64,000 nt of DNA from Gavia stellata (taxonomy: Eukaryota; Chordata; Aves; Gaviiformes; Gaviidae): NCBI RefSeq assembly GCF_030936135.1, contig NC_082594.1, positions 129,680,668 to 129,744,667 on the forward strand, given 5' to 3'. The notes below the pieces were generated by a model. The model was not told where the DNA came from. It was given only the letters and a program-made list of their open reading frames with translations, and made no database searches. Of the stretch, positions 14,101 to 25,400 are shown in pieces; positions within the stretch are counted from its first letter, which is position 1; each line of letters begins with the position of its first letter. A program made the translations under genes and the position numbers.

Positions 14101-16606
14101 CACTTTAAACATTGTATTTGCAAGTCTGAGGTTTTATGAGTCAAAAACCTGACCTGGCAGGGTCTTGTGGAAAGCAGTAATCCCTACATGGTAAGTGAAG
14201 ATCCTGAAGATGCCACAGCCACACTGCAGCTTCTGTGTGTCACAGGTTCCCACAGGAGAATGAAGAAGCATGTCTTCAGGATGAATTATGCTACGTGCTT
14301 TACTCCCCCCTCCCCCCCCCCATTTCCAGGTGTTCAACAACATGAGACTGGGATAGGTGCAGGGCTTGGAATTCGGGGGGAGAAGCGGCGAGGCTGGGAA
14401 GGCAGGGATCCAGGAGGGGAAGGCTGATAGAGGATGAGGATCTACCAACAGCATCCTGGTGCTTACAAGGCTAGAAATTTGCATATCAAGTCAAACTGCT
14501 ACTGATTTACTTTATGCACTTGGGCAGATCAGTCTTTCAGAGTCTTGATTTTCTCATACGGAGATGACAGATTATTTTACCTTGATAAAATCAACCTAAG
14601 AACATTTACACATAGGCGACACCACACATTATAGCAATAATGCAAACACACAAACAAACAGAGGGTGTGAAATCTTGCTGATTTAGTTTAGTGAACAACA
14701 CTAAAGAGTTTGTATTTGTATTCCTGATCTCCTACCCTAATCAACCACTGCAGAATCAAGGTTTTATAGAGAGGAAAAGACAACAGAGCTAGTTAATTTT
14801 TTCATTAAAGGAGGGTATCGTGATACTTGCAGCCACAATTACCCTCTCCAGTTGCCCAATTACCATCATCTCTCCCTTTCAACTGTGTTCTCTGGAACCT
14901 GGAATCTCATTTCCTAGATAAATCTACAGCACCTGGACTCTGATGCTCAGAGTAGCAGCAGCATGGCAACTTACGTAATGTAAGATAACAAAGTGCCTTC
15001 ACACACACAGAAAGTTACAAGAGGATACTCAATTAGTCATGCATTACTAGCACTCATTTACAACTATCTGCAAAAGCACTGCAGGTGGGATGAAGAAATT
15101 GCATCTAAGGCTGAACACGGGCTGACTGACTCAGGCAGGTATGCAGAGTCCTAGCTTCCCCACTGGTCCTCCACACACACCTGGTCCCAAAGCTCTTGTA
15201 CAGTCTTGGCTGCAGAAAAGAATCTCACAATCTTAATTAAATAAAACAAGCTGAAGACTTCTGGCATAGCATGGGAGGAAATCTCAGGGAGTTGTTCTGA
15301 ACACTGAGTAGCAGAACCTTCAGGAAAAGTAAAAGGAGACCGTTCCTTTTGTAAAAAAGGGATGCTGTAGGTCCTGTTTTAGGCATATCCAGGAAACACG
15401 CAAAGCAACAGAAAAGCCACTGAGAAATCCCTTAAACTAGAGGCCATGCTGTGTGGCTCACCCAGCAACAGCAGCTACTTCTGATGACAATGAGAAAGTT
15501 TGTACACCTGTCTTCCATTTCAAAAATGAGTGATTTTGTTTGTACTTTTCATGTTCATAGCCCTATGCAAAGGCTATGGACCTGATGGCTACACTCCTCA
15601 GGCACACAGGTGGTATTTGGATTAAGAAGGCCTTTGTTTACTATTTCACCAGAAATGAATATTAATAATTTACTTCTAGAAAAAAGCCCCACCCATATTA
15701 AAATAAAAACACAAAACAAAACCATTGAGAACTTTCATGATTTTCCCTTGGGCAAGAAGTAAATCAGAACACAAAATAAACAGCATTTTCACATACGGGG
15801 ATGACAAGAATATTTTTACAATAACAGCTAGTTTCCTAAACTCCTATACACCTCAGGCACCGGGGGCAGACGCGCTTTGGGAGTACCTCGTCCGGAGGCG
15901 CCTTCTCTGTAGCGCAGAATAACTTCACTTGGACAGGAAATTAACTGTGCCATAAAATCACACCCATTCCCCGCCCTGTGACCTTCCCGTTTACATGAGC
16001 TTGAGACAAACAGGCCACAAGTATTACCCGTGCCAAGGACGGGGGAGGGGGACCCTAAAGGTGCTGACTGGTGATGCTAAAAAATTCTAGTGCTAACCGC
16101 GGGGGGAAGGCAGCTCTTTGGTTCTGCCCTTCAGAAGGATAGAAAATAAGCGGCCGGGGACAGCCGCCTTCAGCCCCGCGCAGAGAGCCACGGGCGCGGC
16201 GGCCACGCCAGGCTCCCCGCGGCCGGACGGCACGGCCGGGGAGGCGGGTGGGGACAGCTCCCCGGGCCGGAACCCCCCCCCCCGCAGCTGCCAAACCCGA
16301 ACGGCGACTGCGGAGCCGCCGCCCGCGCCGCTTCCCAGCTCCGCACCCCGCGGCGGCAACAAGCCCGGCCGGCCGCCTGGGGAGGGACGGTGAGCGGCGG
16401 CCCGGCTCCCCGCTGCCCGCCCGCCGCGACCCCCCTGAGGGGAGCCGGGCGGCAAGGAGGAGAAAAAGCGGAGGGCTCGGGAAGGGTCCCCGCCGCCCCC
16501 CTCCCGACTTACCCATGAGGGACACGAAGAACAGGAGCCACCCCAGCGAAGCCAGCAGCCCCTCCGCTGCTCCCCCGGGCAGCTGCCGCCACCCGTGCCG
16601 AAACAT
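1877..16606 (-). CDS. CD58: CD58 (LFA-3)-like adhesion receptor, 5' three exons
   Basis: Predicted ligand of the T-cell receptor CD2, acting at the cell surface. Three phase-1 exons encode 216 codons: a signal peptide (about residues 1-32), an Ig V-like domain (33-131) and an Ig C2-like domain (132-216). Domain 1 lacks the canonical V-set cysteine pair, as in CD2/CD58/CD48, and carries [20 protein letters not shown] and [16 protein letters not shown], which resemble human CD58. Domain 2 has the four cysteines expected for CD58 domain 2, ending near ISLTQCFP. N-glycosylation sequons are NFT, NIS and NYT. The start ATG at 16604-16606 is followed by a good hydrophobic signal, although its Kozak context is weak. 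Intron 1 is 13.4 kb. Transmembrane or GPI exons were not found, so the gene is partial here. CD48 or another SLAM/CD2-type ligand is the main alternative. CD80 is unlikely because its V domain keeps the cysteines. Confidence 0.8.
2252..2279. repeat. Alternating purine-pyrimidine GT/AC tract
   Basis: A short run of alternating GT then CA dinucleotides around a GCGC centre, partly self-complementary. It lies in intron 2 of the CD58-like gene. No function is implied. Confidence 0.7.
2791..3090 (-). CDS. CD58: CD58-like exon 2 (Ig V-like domain 1)
   Basis: A 300-nt symmetric phase-1 exon. The acceptor has a long pyrimidine tract ending CTGTAG and the donor is G|GTAAGT. It encodes [10 protein letters not shown] through FVLSVL, with the tryptophan of the C strand (IIWTK) and the D-x-G-x-Y signature (DAGTY). 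Cysteines are present only at IHC and NGC, not at the canonical Ig positions. Confidence 0.88.
7276..7718 (-). mobile_element. CR1 LINE, 5'-truncated, with internal A/C-rich tract
   Basis: Minus-strand translation gives CR1 ORF2 C-terminal phrases ([49 protein letters not shown]). The 3' end is the reverse of cagaatcactaaggttgg at about 7283. An A/C-rich tract at about 7334-7395 separates the extreme 3' end from the rest, as in the copy at 62008. Confidence 0.9.
9397..9436. repeat. 16-bp tandem repeat, 2.5 copies
   Basis: The unit gacaccagctgacttt starts at 9397 and 9413, with a partial third copy at 9429. It lies in the CD58-like intron 1. Confidence 0.9.
9695..10207 (+). mobile_element. 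Solo LTR of an avian ERV
   Basis: It starts TGTATACTAGG and continues with a 'gcttgggacagagttaat' block and a 'gaccaaaacagtgttgataa' block typical of a widespread avian LTR family, as recalled. It contains an AATAAA at about 9956-9961, a C14 run at 10055-10068, and a terminal part reading gggggagagagcgagtg. The canonical 3' end appears deleted, so the right boundary is approximate. No internal retroviral genes are present. Confidence 0.75.
12959..13030. repeat. 36-bp imperfect tandem duplication
   Basis: The unit starting gattcaagagtaag occurs at 12961 and again at 12997 with a few mismatches. It is intronic. Confidence 0.85.
14505..14580 (+). mobile_element. Probable MIR SINE remnant
   Basis: The order of motifs (cacttgggcagatca, gtcttgattttctcat, gagatgacagatt) resembles the conserved core-to-3' part of MIR (tgggcaagt ... 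cagtttcctcatctgt). It is heavily diverged. The assignment is by pattern memory only. Confidence 0.4.
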
Positions 16607-16910
16607 AGAAACCGAAATGTGAGGCGCCCGCTGGCCGCCTCCCGGCCTGCCGCGCCCTCAGGCGCTCCTCGGCGTCCTCTTCCCGCCCTCAGCAGCGCCC
16701 GGCGGTGGGAGGTCCCTCGGGGGTGCTGAGGAACCGGGGTTCTTCTGGAAACTCCGGGCCTCCATTAGGAAAGGGGATTTCGGGCCTCGCAGCCGCCTCC
16801 GGTGTCTCTTGGTGGGTTGCGGCTGCCCGAGAGGAGCTGGGGTGCGAGGTGATGCGGCGAGGGGGTTTTCTGGTTCACGGGGGTGCAGCTCCAGCAAGCG
16901 CTGGCGGCAG
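15860..16910 (-). promoter_or_regulatory. CpG island promoter of the CD58-like gene
   Basis: A sharply bounded G+C- and CpG-rich region surrounds the signal-peptide exon, within otherwise A/T-rich DNA. It spans the start codon at 16606 and about 300 bp upstream, and it extends into intron 1. No TATA box was seen. Long open frames on both strands here are a by-product of the high GC content. Confidence 0.75.
16513..16606 (-). CDS. CD58: CD58-like exon 1 (signal peptide)
   Basis: Encodes 31 codons plus one base, starting [10 protein letters not shown] and including the hydrophobic run [15 protein letters not shown]. It ends at a strong donor (G|GTAAGT on the minus strand) in phase 1. It sits inside a CpG island. 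Confidence 0.8.
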
Positions 16911-18754
16911 AAATTACGTTGCGCTTACAGCAGGCAAGTTTCAGCTCTGCTAATTGAAAAGCTGACATTAAATCAATTTAATGTGGAGTGGGAGCCCCAC
17001 AGGTTAGGGGGAGAACAAATTTCAGCAGGTAACAGGCAGCTCGCCGCCTCAGAAAATGATGGTCGTCTAAACCTAGTACTCCCTGGAGCCTGGTGTTTGA
17101 CACCGACGCTCCCCAAAATGCCCACTGTTCTCTTTGGGGCCCACCCGGCAATATCCCCGTTTGAGGGGTGGGCTCGAGGCTAAGCCCGGCCGTGCTCACC
17201 CATTTCGCCCAAGGCTGGGTGGGCCTCCGTGGGGGTGACCCTTCTGCCTGACTGAAGGAAAATAAATAAAACAGAACCCAGCTCTGACTTCTAGGGGTTT
17301 CCTTCAACACCAGCTGCTCAGAAGCCCATTCACAAAACTAAAACAAAGTTACATTCCTTTTGCGGATGACTGGTGTCTTGACACAGCGGAGTGTTTTTGA
17401 GGAAGAAAGGGAAAACACCACAAGGGTTTGGGAAACGTAAACACTCAGCAACTGTTGCAAAATTGCTGCTTTGCCAAACACTCCAGCTGCAGCCGTGAGC
17501 TAGCTTTCCTCCTACGACAGTGAGTTGCTGTGAGTGGATACTTCATCCTCCTCTGCCTCCATCCCGCTCGCAGTGCGTTATCCCAGCTGAGAAGAATCCA
17601 ACTGCCGGCAGGTCCAGCTGCAGACCTTACAACCTCAAAGCACGCTGAGTTCCCAGCAGTCCGACTGCCTGTCCCAGGGGAGACCGGCACGGCACTAGTC
17701 CCAGATGGGAAGGCTCTCACCGCAGGTTCAGCCCTCAGCTGGCTCTCTCCCGGTGCACTCAGCCTGCACGCTCACTGTGTTGGGCCATTCACCAACACTT
17801 GGAGTGACCTCAGCCCTGCTCTTCACACAACAGTGCCTGCAGCAGTTCAGAAAAAAAAAAAAAATTAAATTGGCAACCGTGGAGACTTCTAACAAGAGGG
17901 CCTTCCAAAATCAAGACTGAAGATGTTCCAACACTGAGTGTTTTTTTTTCCTTCCTTCTAGGAGTTGCTGTAAGCTCCCTTACCTCATCACTGCAGGCTG
18001 CAGTGTGAGCTAGAATAACACTGCACCTTGGGCTGAGCAATGCTGTCTCATTCAGTTCTTTCTTACACAATCAGAATAATACTGATCCATTCTCCATAGC
18101 TATGTTGGAACGACATGGCATGTGACTGGCTTCCAAATGGAGTCAGACCCATCCCATAAATTCCTTTTGCTCAGTGACAGAAACCCACAACAAGCCTTTC
18201 TGTCCCTCTGTTCCCTTTTCCCCTCCATTCTCAATCTCTGTCAAGTGTCAAAGGGAGCTCCCTACCCTGTAAAGGCTCCAAGTCACAGTGTTTAGTCCAG
18301 AAATGTAATGTGGCCATCTTCCTGCCATATCCTGGTGGCAGGAGCACCTGTTCTCTGCTACTGACTCTTCCTCTTGTCAGGTAAAATGTCCTCCCAAGAT
18401 GTCAGAGACTTTGGATTGAACCTTGTTTCTGGGAGGATGCCACCTCCCACCTTGTACACTACAGCTTTCCTGTAAGTTATGAGATCTTTGGGGTTAGCAG
18501 AGAGAAATCTGAAGCAGGGACTGACACTTTCACTTAGAAACAGATTATTTTAGTGTGGAAGGAACCACAGGAGGTCACCCACACGCACTCAGAGCAGGGC
18601 TAAGTTCTTCCTACTGAGCTGCTCCACGTTGTAGAGGATTATTAGGGCTTCATGGGGCAGAGAAAGTGAGAGAGAAACTTGAGCCTGGTGCCCTCACCCA
18701 GGCTCCTCTATTTTTGGGAGACTACAGGGATACGTGGCAAGGATGCGTTCTCCC
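16911..18754. other. Intergenic DNA without recognised genes
   Basis: It lies between the CD58-like promoter and a CR1 copy. I searched for ADPRH exons, expected here from human gene order, and saw none. Open frames are short and overlap on opposite strands. Confidence 0.5.
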
Positions 18755-19253
18755 TTCTTGCCCCTCACTACAAGAAGGACATTTTGGTGCTGGAGCGTGT
18801 CCAGAGAAGGGCGACGAAGCTGGTGAGCGGTCTGGAGCACAAGTCTGATGAGGAGCGGCTGAGGGAACTGGGGTTGTTCAGTCTGGAGAAGAGGAGGCTG
18901 AGGGGAGACCTCATCGCTCTCTACAACTACCTGAAAGGGGGTTGCAGAGAGGTGGGTGTTGGTCTCTTCTCCCAAGTGACTAGTGATAGAACGAGAGGAA
19001 ATGGCCTCAAGTTGCACCAGGGGAGGTTTAGGCTGGATATTAGGAAAAATTTCTTTGCTGAGAGAGTGGTGAGACACTGGAATAAGCTGCCCAGGGAGGT
19101 GGTGGAGTCACCATCACTGGAGGTGTTCAAGGAACGTGTGGACAAGGCATTGCAGGACATGGTTTAATGGGCATGGTGGTGTTAGTTGATGGTTGGACTT
19201 GATGATCTTACAGGTCTTTTCCAACCTTAGTGATTCTGTGATTCTGTGATTCC
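18755..19253 (+). mobile_element. CR1 LINE, 5'-truncated 3' end with intact frame
   Basis: Plus-strand translation gives CR1 ORF2 C-terminal phrases ([51 protein letters not shown]) ending KALQDMV and a stop at about 19167. The 3' UTR ends in the octamer-type repeat gattctgtgattctgtgatt at about 19232-19251. It lacks the A/C-rich insert seen in the copies at 7276 and 62008. Confidence 0.92.
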
Positions 19254-22200
19254 TGTGCACATTTATACAGTCATACTTGGTAGAAGGACCATAAAGTACT
19301 CAGGAAAGACTCAAGAAAGTGACTGGCTTTCCTCCTTTCCTGACTGAGTACCCAGTCTGACTTGCCCATGTTTTCCCTTCCTCAGTTGTCAAGTCAATCT
19401 TTAATGTTTTCTTCCTACTATCTCATAGTTAGGACATTCCTCTGAAAGTCAGGAGTTTGAATCGCTTTTTATTGAGGTGAGAACTAAACCTGGTTCCTCT
19501 GTCAATCCTGGGACCAATACGTAGGAGCCTAGGTGCTTAACATAAAGCCATGGTTTCTACTCCACAGGCGAAGGACAGAAAATACAGGAGCTGTGATATT
19601 AAGTATTCCAGCAGTAGGGTGGATCCAGGCCTTAATGTGCAGTGAGCTAAGCCCTGCATGTGTTTCATGCCCTCCCTCAAATGCAAAGACCACAGGGAGT
19701 GGTTTTAAATAGTTGTCATTTGCTTAACTCACACTTGGTTTCCCCCAAGGTCTCACACTGCTACCCCGACGGCATTGTTTCCGGTATCAATGAACACTTT
19801 TCCAGTCTAAGTGAATTTTCCTGTGATCAGATTTCCACTTGACTCCTGGGCACTTGCAGTGCTTATATGCCTCTGCCAGCTGTTGCGTTGTGGGTGGGGG
19901 GGACGACATTTTCAGCTGGGTTGTGCACTTTCAGCATTTGCTTGAATGTGCAGTCAGCGAGAATTTTTTTTTTTTTTTTTTAATGGAAAGAATTTGTGCA
20001 TAAAATCAAGTTTGTTTGCTTTCGTTATCTCTGACTCATTCTCAAGTGAATCACACTGTGCTTCATGATCAAACACTGTAAGGAACTCTTAAAAGAAATT
20101 TAATGTGGTTTGAAAGTCTTTGCAACAGTGTTCCCATTGCCATTACAATCACTCCCATTGGGAAGTAAAATAAATGGCACCAATGTTAAGTTTCTGAACT
20201 AATATAACTGTAGTTACTGAGTAATTAATTTCACAAACAAACAAAAAAAGAAAACCCTTCATACCAAAATAGTTTTCCTGGTAAAAGCATTTTAAGCACA
20301 GAGGAACTGAGTGGCTTTCACTGTTTGCATGAGGGACCACCACAATGTGTGTGATGTAATAAAAAATTTCCTGGAATTACTATATCTGAGATTACAGGAA
20401 AAAAACTTGCTCAGGAAACAGAATTTTCAATTTCATGAAGATGTATTTTTTTTTTAGCATACCAGGATGTTGTTTAACAACTCTGCAAATACACATAGCA
20501 GTGCAAAACTAAATCAGATCTGCACATCTCGGCCACAGGTTTGTTTTACTTTAAGGCTGTAATAGTGGTGCCTGCCTTATACTGTTACATGGCATTTCAA
20601 AATTTCCATAGAACTTGGCAAAGAGTAATGGTTGCATCCTGCTGCAAAGAGTAGAGCTTATTACCACAATTTTAAATAAAAAATTGAAAGAAGTGTTTGC
20701 TGGTTTTCTTTAGGTGCTCCAATTTGTTTTAGTCTAAGAAATTTGTCATTTTCACAATTACGCTGTTGTTCTGGAGTCTTGTATGGAAATGTCACTGCCA
20801 ATTTGTATGATTTCACAAGTTTATTTCCTTCTTTCTTGATTGAGAGATTATCCAGATCATTGGAATTTGTGGGTTTAATGAAGGAGTGGGCCCGCTGCAG
20901 TCTACGGGCTTTTTTCTTACCATCTGTCAATCAACGTGAGTCGAGTGCTGGTGTTGGAAAGATGAAGAGTGGGCTGGAAGCGAGGAGTTGGCTATTTGTA
21001 TTGCAGCTTTCAATCTTGGAAAACCGACTGGGTTGACATGGCATATTTGAAGAGATACTAAGCACCTACTTCTCTGACAATAAGCCAGCTTGATTGCGGA
21101 GCCAAGTACTTCAGGATCAGAATGTATCTGTGTATGTGCCTATGGGAGGATGCAGATGGGGCAGGGCTTCAGTAGCCCTCCAGGCCAGGCAGCTGATGCT
21201 GCCTAACTTCCCTGTGAGAAATGGAGAAATTTCTCTCAGGAATGACTTGGAAATAAAAAAGATCTTCTGCCTAAAACAGCCCCAAAGCCTTTGGCTGGAG
21301 CAAACTCGGGTAAGGAAATGACTGCTTTTGCCAATAACTGTAAAGGAAAACAATGTCTGATGCTTTCAGAAAGGTGTTTAGTCACCTTTCTGATCAGACT
21401 GAAGCAATTTCTTCATTTTGTTGTTCAAATAAAGGAGCTGTAGAATAGTGCCTGGACAGGGAACGCTCCTTCGCTCCTTACACTTCTTACCATTTAACAC
21501 AGTCAAGGGCAAAGCCGCCTTGCTCTTCTGCAAGAAGGACCAACATGCACCAATGGGACTTAGGAAACAGGTGTGCCCTTACCTGAAAGTCTAATGCAGC
21601 CAGGGAGATGGTACCACCATCTCATGCATGTCGTGTGACAGACTCCTAGATACACATTTGGTTGTGCACTTATGCTTCTCCGTCTGTTTACACCAAAGCA
21701 GTAAAGCTTTTTATTCAAAGATCTGTTTGAACTATTTGCATGCTTATGATACTGGTGCATTACTGAGATCATCCTTTTATTTCCTGTAGTATCTGAAACG
21801 CAGTCTCCAAAGAAAGAGTGCCCCTGCCTTAAGAAATGTACAGTCTGAATATATCACAGCAATATGGTCGTTGTATGGCCACTACATTTTAGCCTGTCTT
21901 TCCCCTCAATTTCAGAAGCAATCTGTTGCTTCGCTGTCTTTGGCAAAAGTAGAAATAGAGGAAAGAGACAGCAATGCAATAGGAAAATACACAGATGCAA
22001 GGCTGGTATGGATCTTCCTGGCAGGGACTTACTGTGAAGCCTTGTGACAAATCAGTATCCTCAGTCAGAATTTGGCAGACAGGTCTAGGTGGCAAGGATA
22101 AAGCACCGTAATTCTATCGCTTGCTGGGACTGGTTTCACTTGTTGATTTCTGAAGTGGGAAGTGTGCCTTGAGGAAAGGGAGGTAGGGAGGAAAGGGGTG

Positions 22201-22413
22201 TCAGCATCTGGTTTTAACCAAAAAGTCAGTGAAGCCCTCTGCTGACACAGATTTTGGCTAATGGTCAAACAAGAGTAGAGGTGATTGCTCCTACCCTTTT
22301 TCCCCAGAGGAGCACAGGCTGGTTTATCATTAACAGAGGCAAGCTGATCGAGCAACCCACCACGGCTGTTTTTCCCTGGACAATCCTTGTACTTGTAGCA
22401 GACTAACAGGAAG
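19254..22413. other. Intergenic DNA upstream of PLA1A
   Basis: Mostly A/T-rich, with a T18 tract at 19964-19981. The only unusual element is the minus-strand open frame at 20661-20930, listed separately. The last few hundred bases presumably hold the PLA1A promoter, but no TATA box or clear site was identified. Confidence 0.5.
20661..20930 (-). other. Unidentified lysine-rich open frame (possible exon or pseudogene)
   Basis: A 89-codon minus-strand frame in A/T-rich DNA. It encodes KKKARRLQRAHSF, NDLDNLSIKKEGNKLVKSYK and FPYKTPEQQRNCENDKFL and ends in a stop. It has no ATG at the left limit; the frame is bounded by a TGA next to a weak acceptor-like GATTGACAG. The same frame is open for a further stretch upstream (to about 21056), broken by that single TGA. 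The composition looks protein-like, but I recognise no family. It may be a terminal exon, a decayed pseudogene or chance. Confidence 0.25.
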
Positions 22414-22486
22414 ATGATTGAGGATCCGAAGAGAAAGCCGCTCGTTGTTCTTGCTGTCCTCTTGCTGCTCAGTTCAGCACAAGCAG
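22414..22486 (+). CDS. PLA1A: PLA1A exon 1 (signal peptide)
   Basis: 24 codons plus one base, MIEDPKRKP followed by a leucine-rich core ending SSAQA. Donor G|GTAAGA, phase 1. Confidence 0.92.
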
Positions 22487-25400
22487 GTAAGAAAGACAAG
22501 AGTTCCTGGTATGGGACTGAAGGTTTTACATATAAGGATCTGAATTCAATTCTCCCTAAACAACCTGTGTGTCAAGAGGTCCTTGCTAAAATCTAGTTAG
22601 ATGCCAGAAGAAAGGGTAGTGCAAGAATGGTCCTTTCTTCTCCCATGCTTTGATTCAATCAGTCTCAGTGATTTAATTCCACTAACCTGATTTAAAAGAA
22701 TGATCCAGGTTTGCCCTGAAGTGTAAGGAAGCGGAAGAGGGACCACTTGACCTCTGGCACTGGCCTCTCCTGCTTTGAAAGCTTAGCAAGTGTAATCTGC
22801 AGTAGCTGAGAGAAAATCAAGAGATGCCACACTTCCATTTCTTTCTTTAATTGTACTGTCAATGAAAACTGCTTTTGTGACCATCGCTACAGCCCCACAT
22901 CACCTGCGCTTCACAGCAGTCCGCCTCCTGCTTTACCTTTACTCACAATCTCCCTCGTCTTACGCCATTTCTGACACACACTGTGCTTGCACTGAACCTG
23001 CCCTTGCTAGCTAAGCTGGCTCATGAGCTGCCGTTTTTCCGAACTGATCTCAGAGAACATTTCTCTCTGTTGCCTTCAGTACACAGGAAGACCAAAATAA
23101 ACAACAGTAAGGGATAGTCACATCCCACAAGGGGAAACCTGAATGTTGAATCTCACTTTGTGCTGACCCTTAGGCTGTGTTCTGCCCAGCTAGTGTAAAG
23201 TATCTTCTATGGGAACAGCCAGCAGTTAGGAAGCTGGTTGTTTGATTTTTTTTTTATTTATTTTTTATTGTTATTTTATTGTACATGCAGATTCAAGGCT
23301 GTTTTGCTTCCTACAGTCCAGAAAAGGGAAGGTGCATGCATTGTCATTGCAGCAGGATGCAACTATGTCAGTTCATAAAGCAACACTTTTTAGGTCAGAA
23401 GGGATTGTTTAATCAATTATTTGGTTTCCTGCTCATTGCAGGTCAATAAAATTCACCTCATTAGTCCTTCAGTAAATCCAACAAGTCTTCCAAAACAGCA
23501 GCCAGTCCTCTGAAATGACAAAAGATGGAGAATCCAGCTCTTCTGTGGGTAACCTAGCTATACATACTGCTAGCCATACATATTGCTAAACTTCTATGTT
23601 GGCTTTCTAGCCTAAATTTGCTCAGTTTTTTACTAGCCACAGGTTTGGGATTTTTTTTTTTTTTTTTTTTCTGTCCAGCTCAAAGTGCCTTCCAGTAGCT
23701 GCCTTTTCCTTCCCATAAAGTATTTTCATCCAGTAAATGAATCAATCAGGAAATTATCATTGACACATTTTGTCATCAGCATTCTCATCTTTTGTCATCA
23801 GCATTCTCATATTTATTTCTGGATTTTTGATACAATTGTCGGTTAGACTCGTACCTTCTACTAAGCTTACCAGAGTTTGAATAGAAGTATCGCCATTCAG
23901 TGGTGACTACCTGTTGGCAACCATTTTTTTAAAGATCTAATAGCCAGCTCATGAATGTACTTAGTAGCTGGCATGTGTGGCCAGTTTGGGAAAAAACCCA
24001 CAAAACAATAGAACGTCATTCACGTCTCAGTAAAACAACCCTCAGAAGTCAAAGCTACCGTGACCTCCATGGTTATCTTCCCCAGCCAGTACTGGAATTC
24101 CATCAAAGGACAGAAACAACTTTATCAGACAGTTAGTTTCCAGAATAGGCTGATTTTAATTTATGTTCTATCCTTTTAATCTTTATCAATAGAAGTGAGA
24201 TTGCTGCTTTCATTTTCCTAATGAATTAGAATGAGCTTTTTTTTCCCATTGTACAGACGCAGACTACATATGCTATTCGCTCCCTCTCTTTGCAGGGCAT
24301 ACAGACAGACTCTCAGGTGACCACTGCACTGACTTCCAGACAGCAAATTTCCTACAGGGCAGTAAACTTAAGGTCCAATTTCTTCTATTCACCTCCTCAA
24401 GCCCCAGCTGTGGGGAGCTGATTTTAGCTGATGATGGCATCAAGAGCTCCAGCTTCAACAGCAGCCTGGAAACCAAGATCATAATCCATGGCTTCAGGTG
24501 AGAGAAAGAAGAGCACTGTGACTAAGTTTTTACTGGTAAATTAAACACTGCTGGGGCATTCCAAGCACTGGGTGGGGCTGGCATGGAAACCCCCTGCTCC
24601 TGTGACCTTCTTAGTTGCTGGATGCAAAACTCCTGCTAAGAACAGAATCTGGAGTGCTCATCCCCAAACCGGACCTCGGAATTGTCTGGGAGACTGTTGG
24701 TGGGTCAGGGCCAGAGACATGGAAAATGCTGCTGACATCCCCCATTACAATGCAACTTGAAGTCCTTTAGTTTGTGACCAGCTGCCAATTTGTATCTGTT
24801 TCACATTTTTTGGAGCCTAGAAAAAGGTTAGGAAATGATCATCTTTATTTCTCTCGCTCTCTTGCTTGTTCTCTCGCTCTCTCCTCCTTTATCTCTTTCC
24901 TTTTCTTTCCTTCTTTCAACCATTTTATTTAAGAAGTCTTTTCTTCAAGATTCTTGTCACTTTAAATTGTCTCCTTGGAGCTCATGTCCTGATTTATCAA
25001 CAGCCTGGATTAGTCAGCCATTTAGGAGCCCTGCCAGACACATTATACTTCTATTCTTGAAATTGTAGGGATTTGAGCCAGTTTTTTTTAAGTTGTCACC
25101 ATTCTGCAAGCTTATTTTACAGTGCCATTTTTCAGCCAGGTGTGACCATGTAACATTATTTGTTTCGATGTGCAAAAGCCTGAATGGAAAGTGCATAGAA
25201 GACCAGGATGAAACCACAGAAGATGTTGCAGGGTCTTTCCAGAAAACCAGCTGTTGCCCTCATGTGACATAGCACACTCCCTATCAGATGTTATTAGGGC
25301 AAGTGGGTAGGACACAGCCTCCTCAGTTTTCCTTGAATTCTTGGGTATAGAATGTCTTTTTTAATTGTCTACAGATGAGGAAATGTAGGAGTGAAAGACT

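Larger units (their letters stand above)
3091..16512 (-). other. Large intron 1 of the CD58-like gene
   Basis: About 13.4 kb between the signal-peptide and first Ig exons. It contains a CR1 copy (7276-7718), a solo LTR (about 9695-10207), a probable MIR remnant (about 14505-14580), small tandem repeats and several poly-A or poly-T tracts (4021-4048, 12556-12571, 12605-12617, 12886-12922). No exon of another gene was recognised on either strand. Confidence 0.7.

Noticed and set aside
16055-16622. Several long frames on both strands in the CD58-like CpG island
   Set aside because: Stop-poor because of GC content. Only the signal-peptide exon is supported; the rest is intron and promoter.
18694-19160. 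Minus-strand frames opposite the CR1 at 18755
   Set aside because: Antisense shadows of the CR1 ORF2 fragment, also seen opposite other CR1 copies.
19418-19470. tRNA-like stretch (gttaggaca ... gtttgaatc)
   Set aside because: It has a T-loop-like motif, but no acceptor stem or complete cloverleaf could be drawn; possibly an old SINE.
16911-22413. Expected ADPRH gene
   Set aside because: Human gene order predicts it here, but no frame with ADP-ribosylhydrolase motifs such as GDALG was seen.
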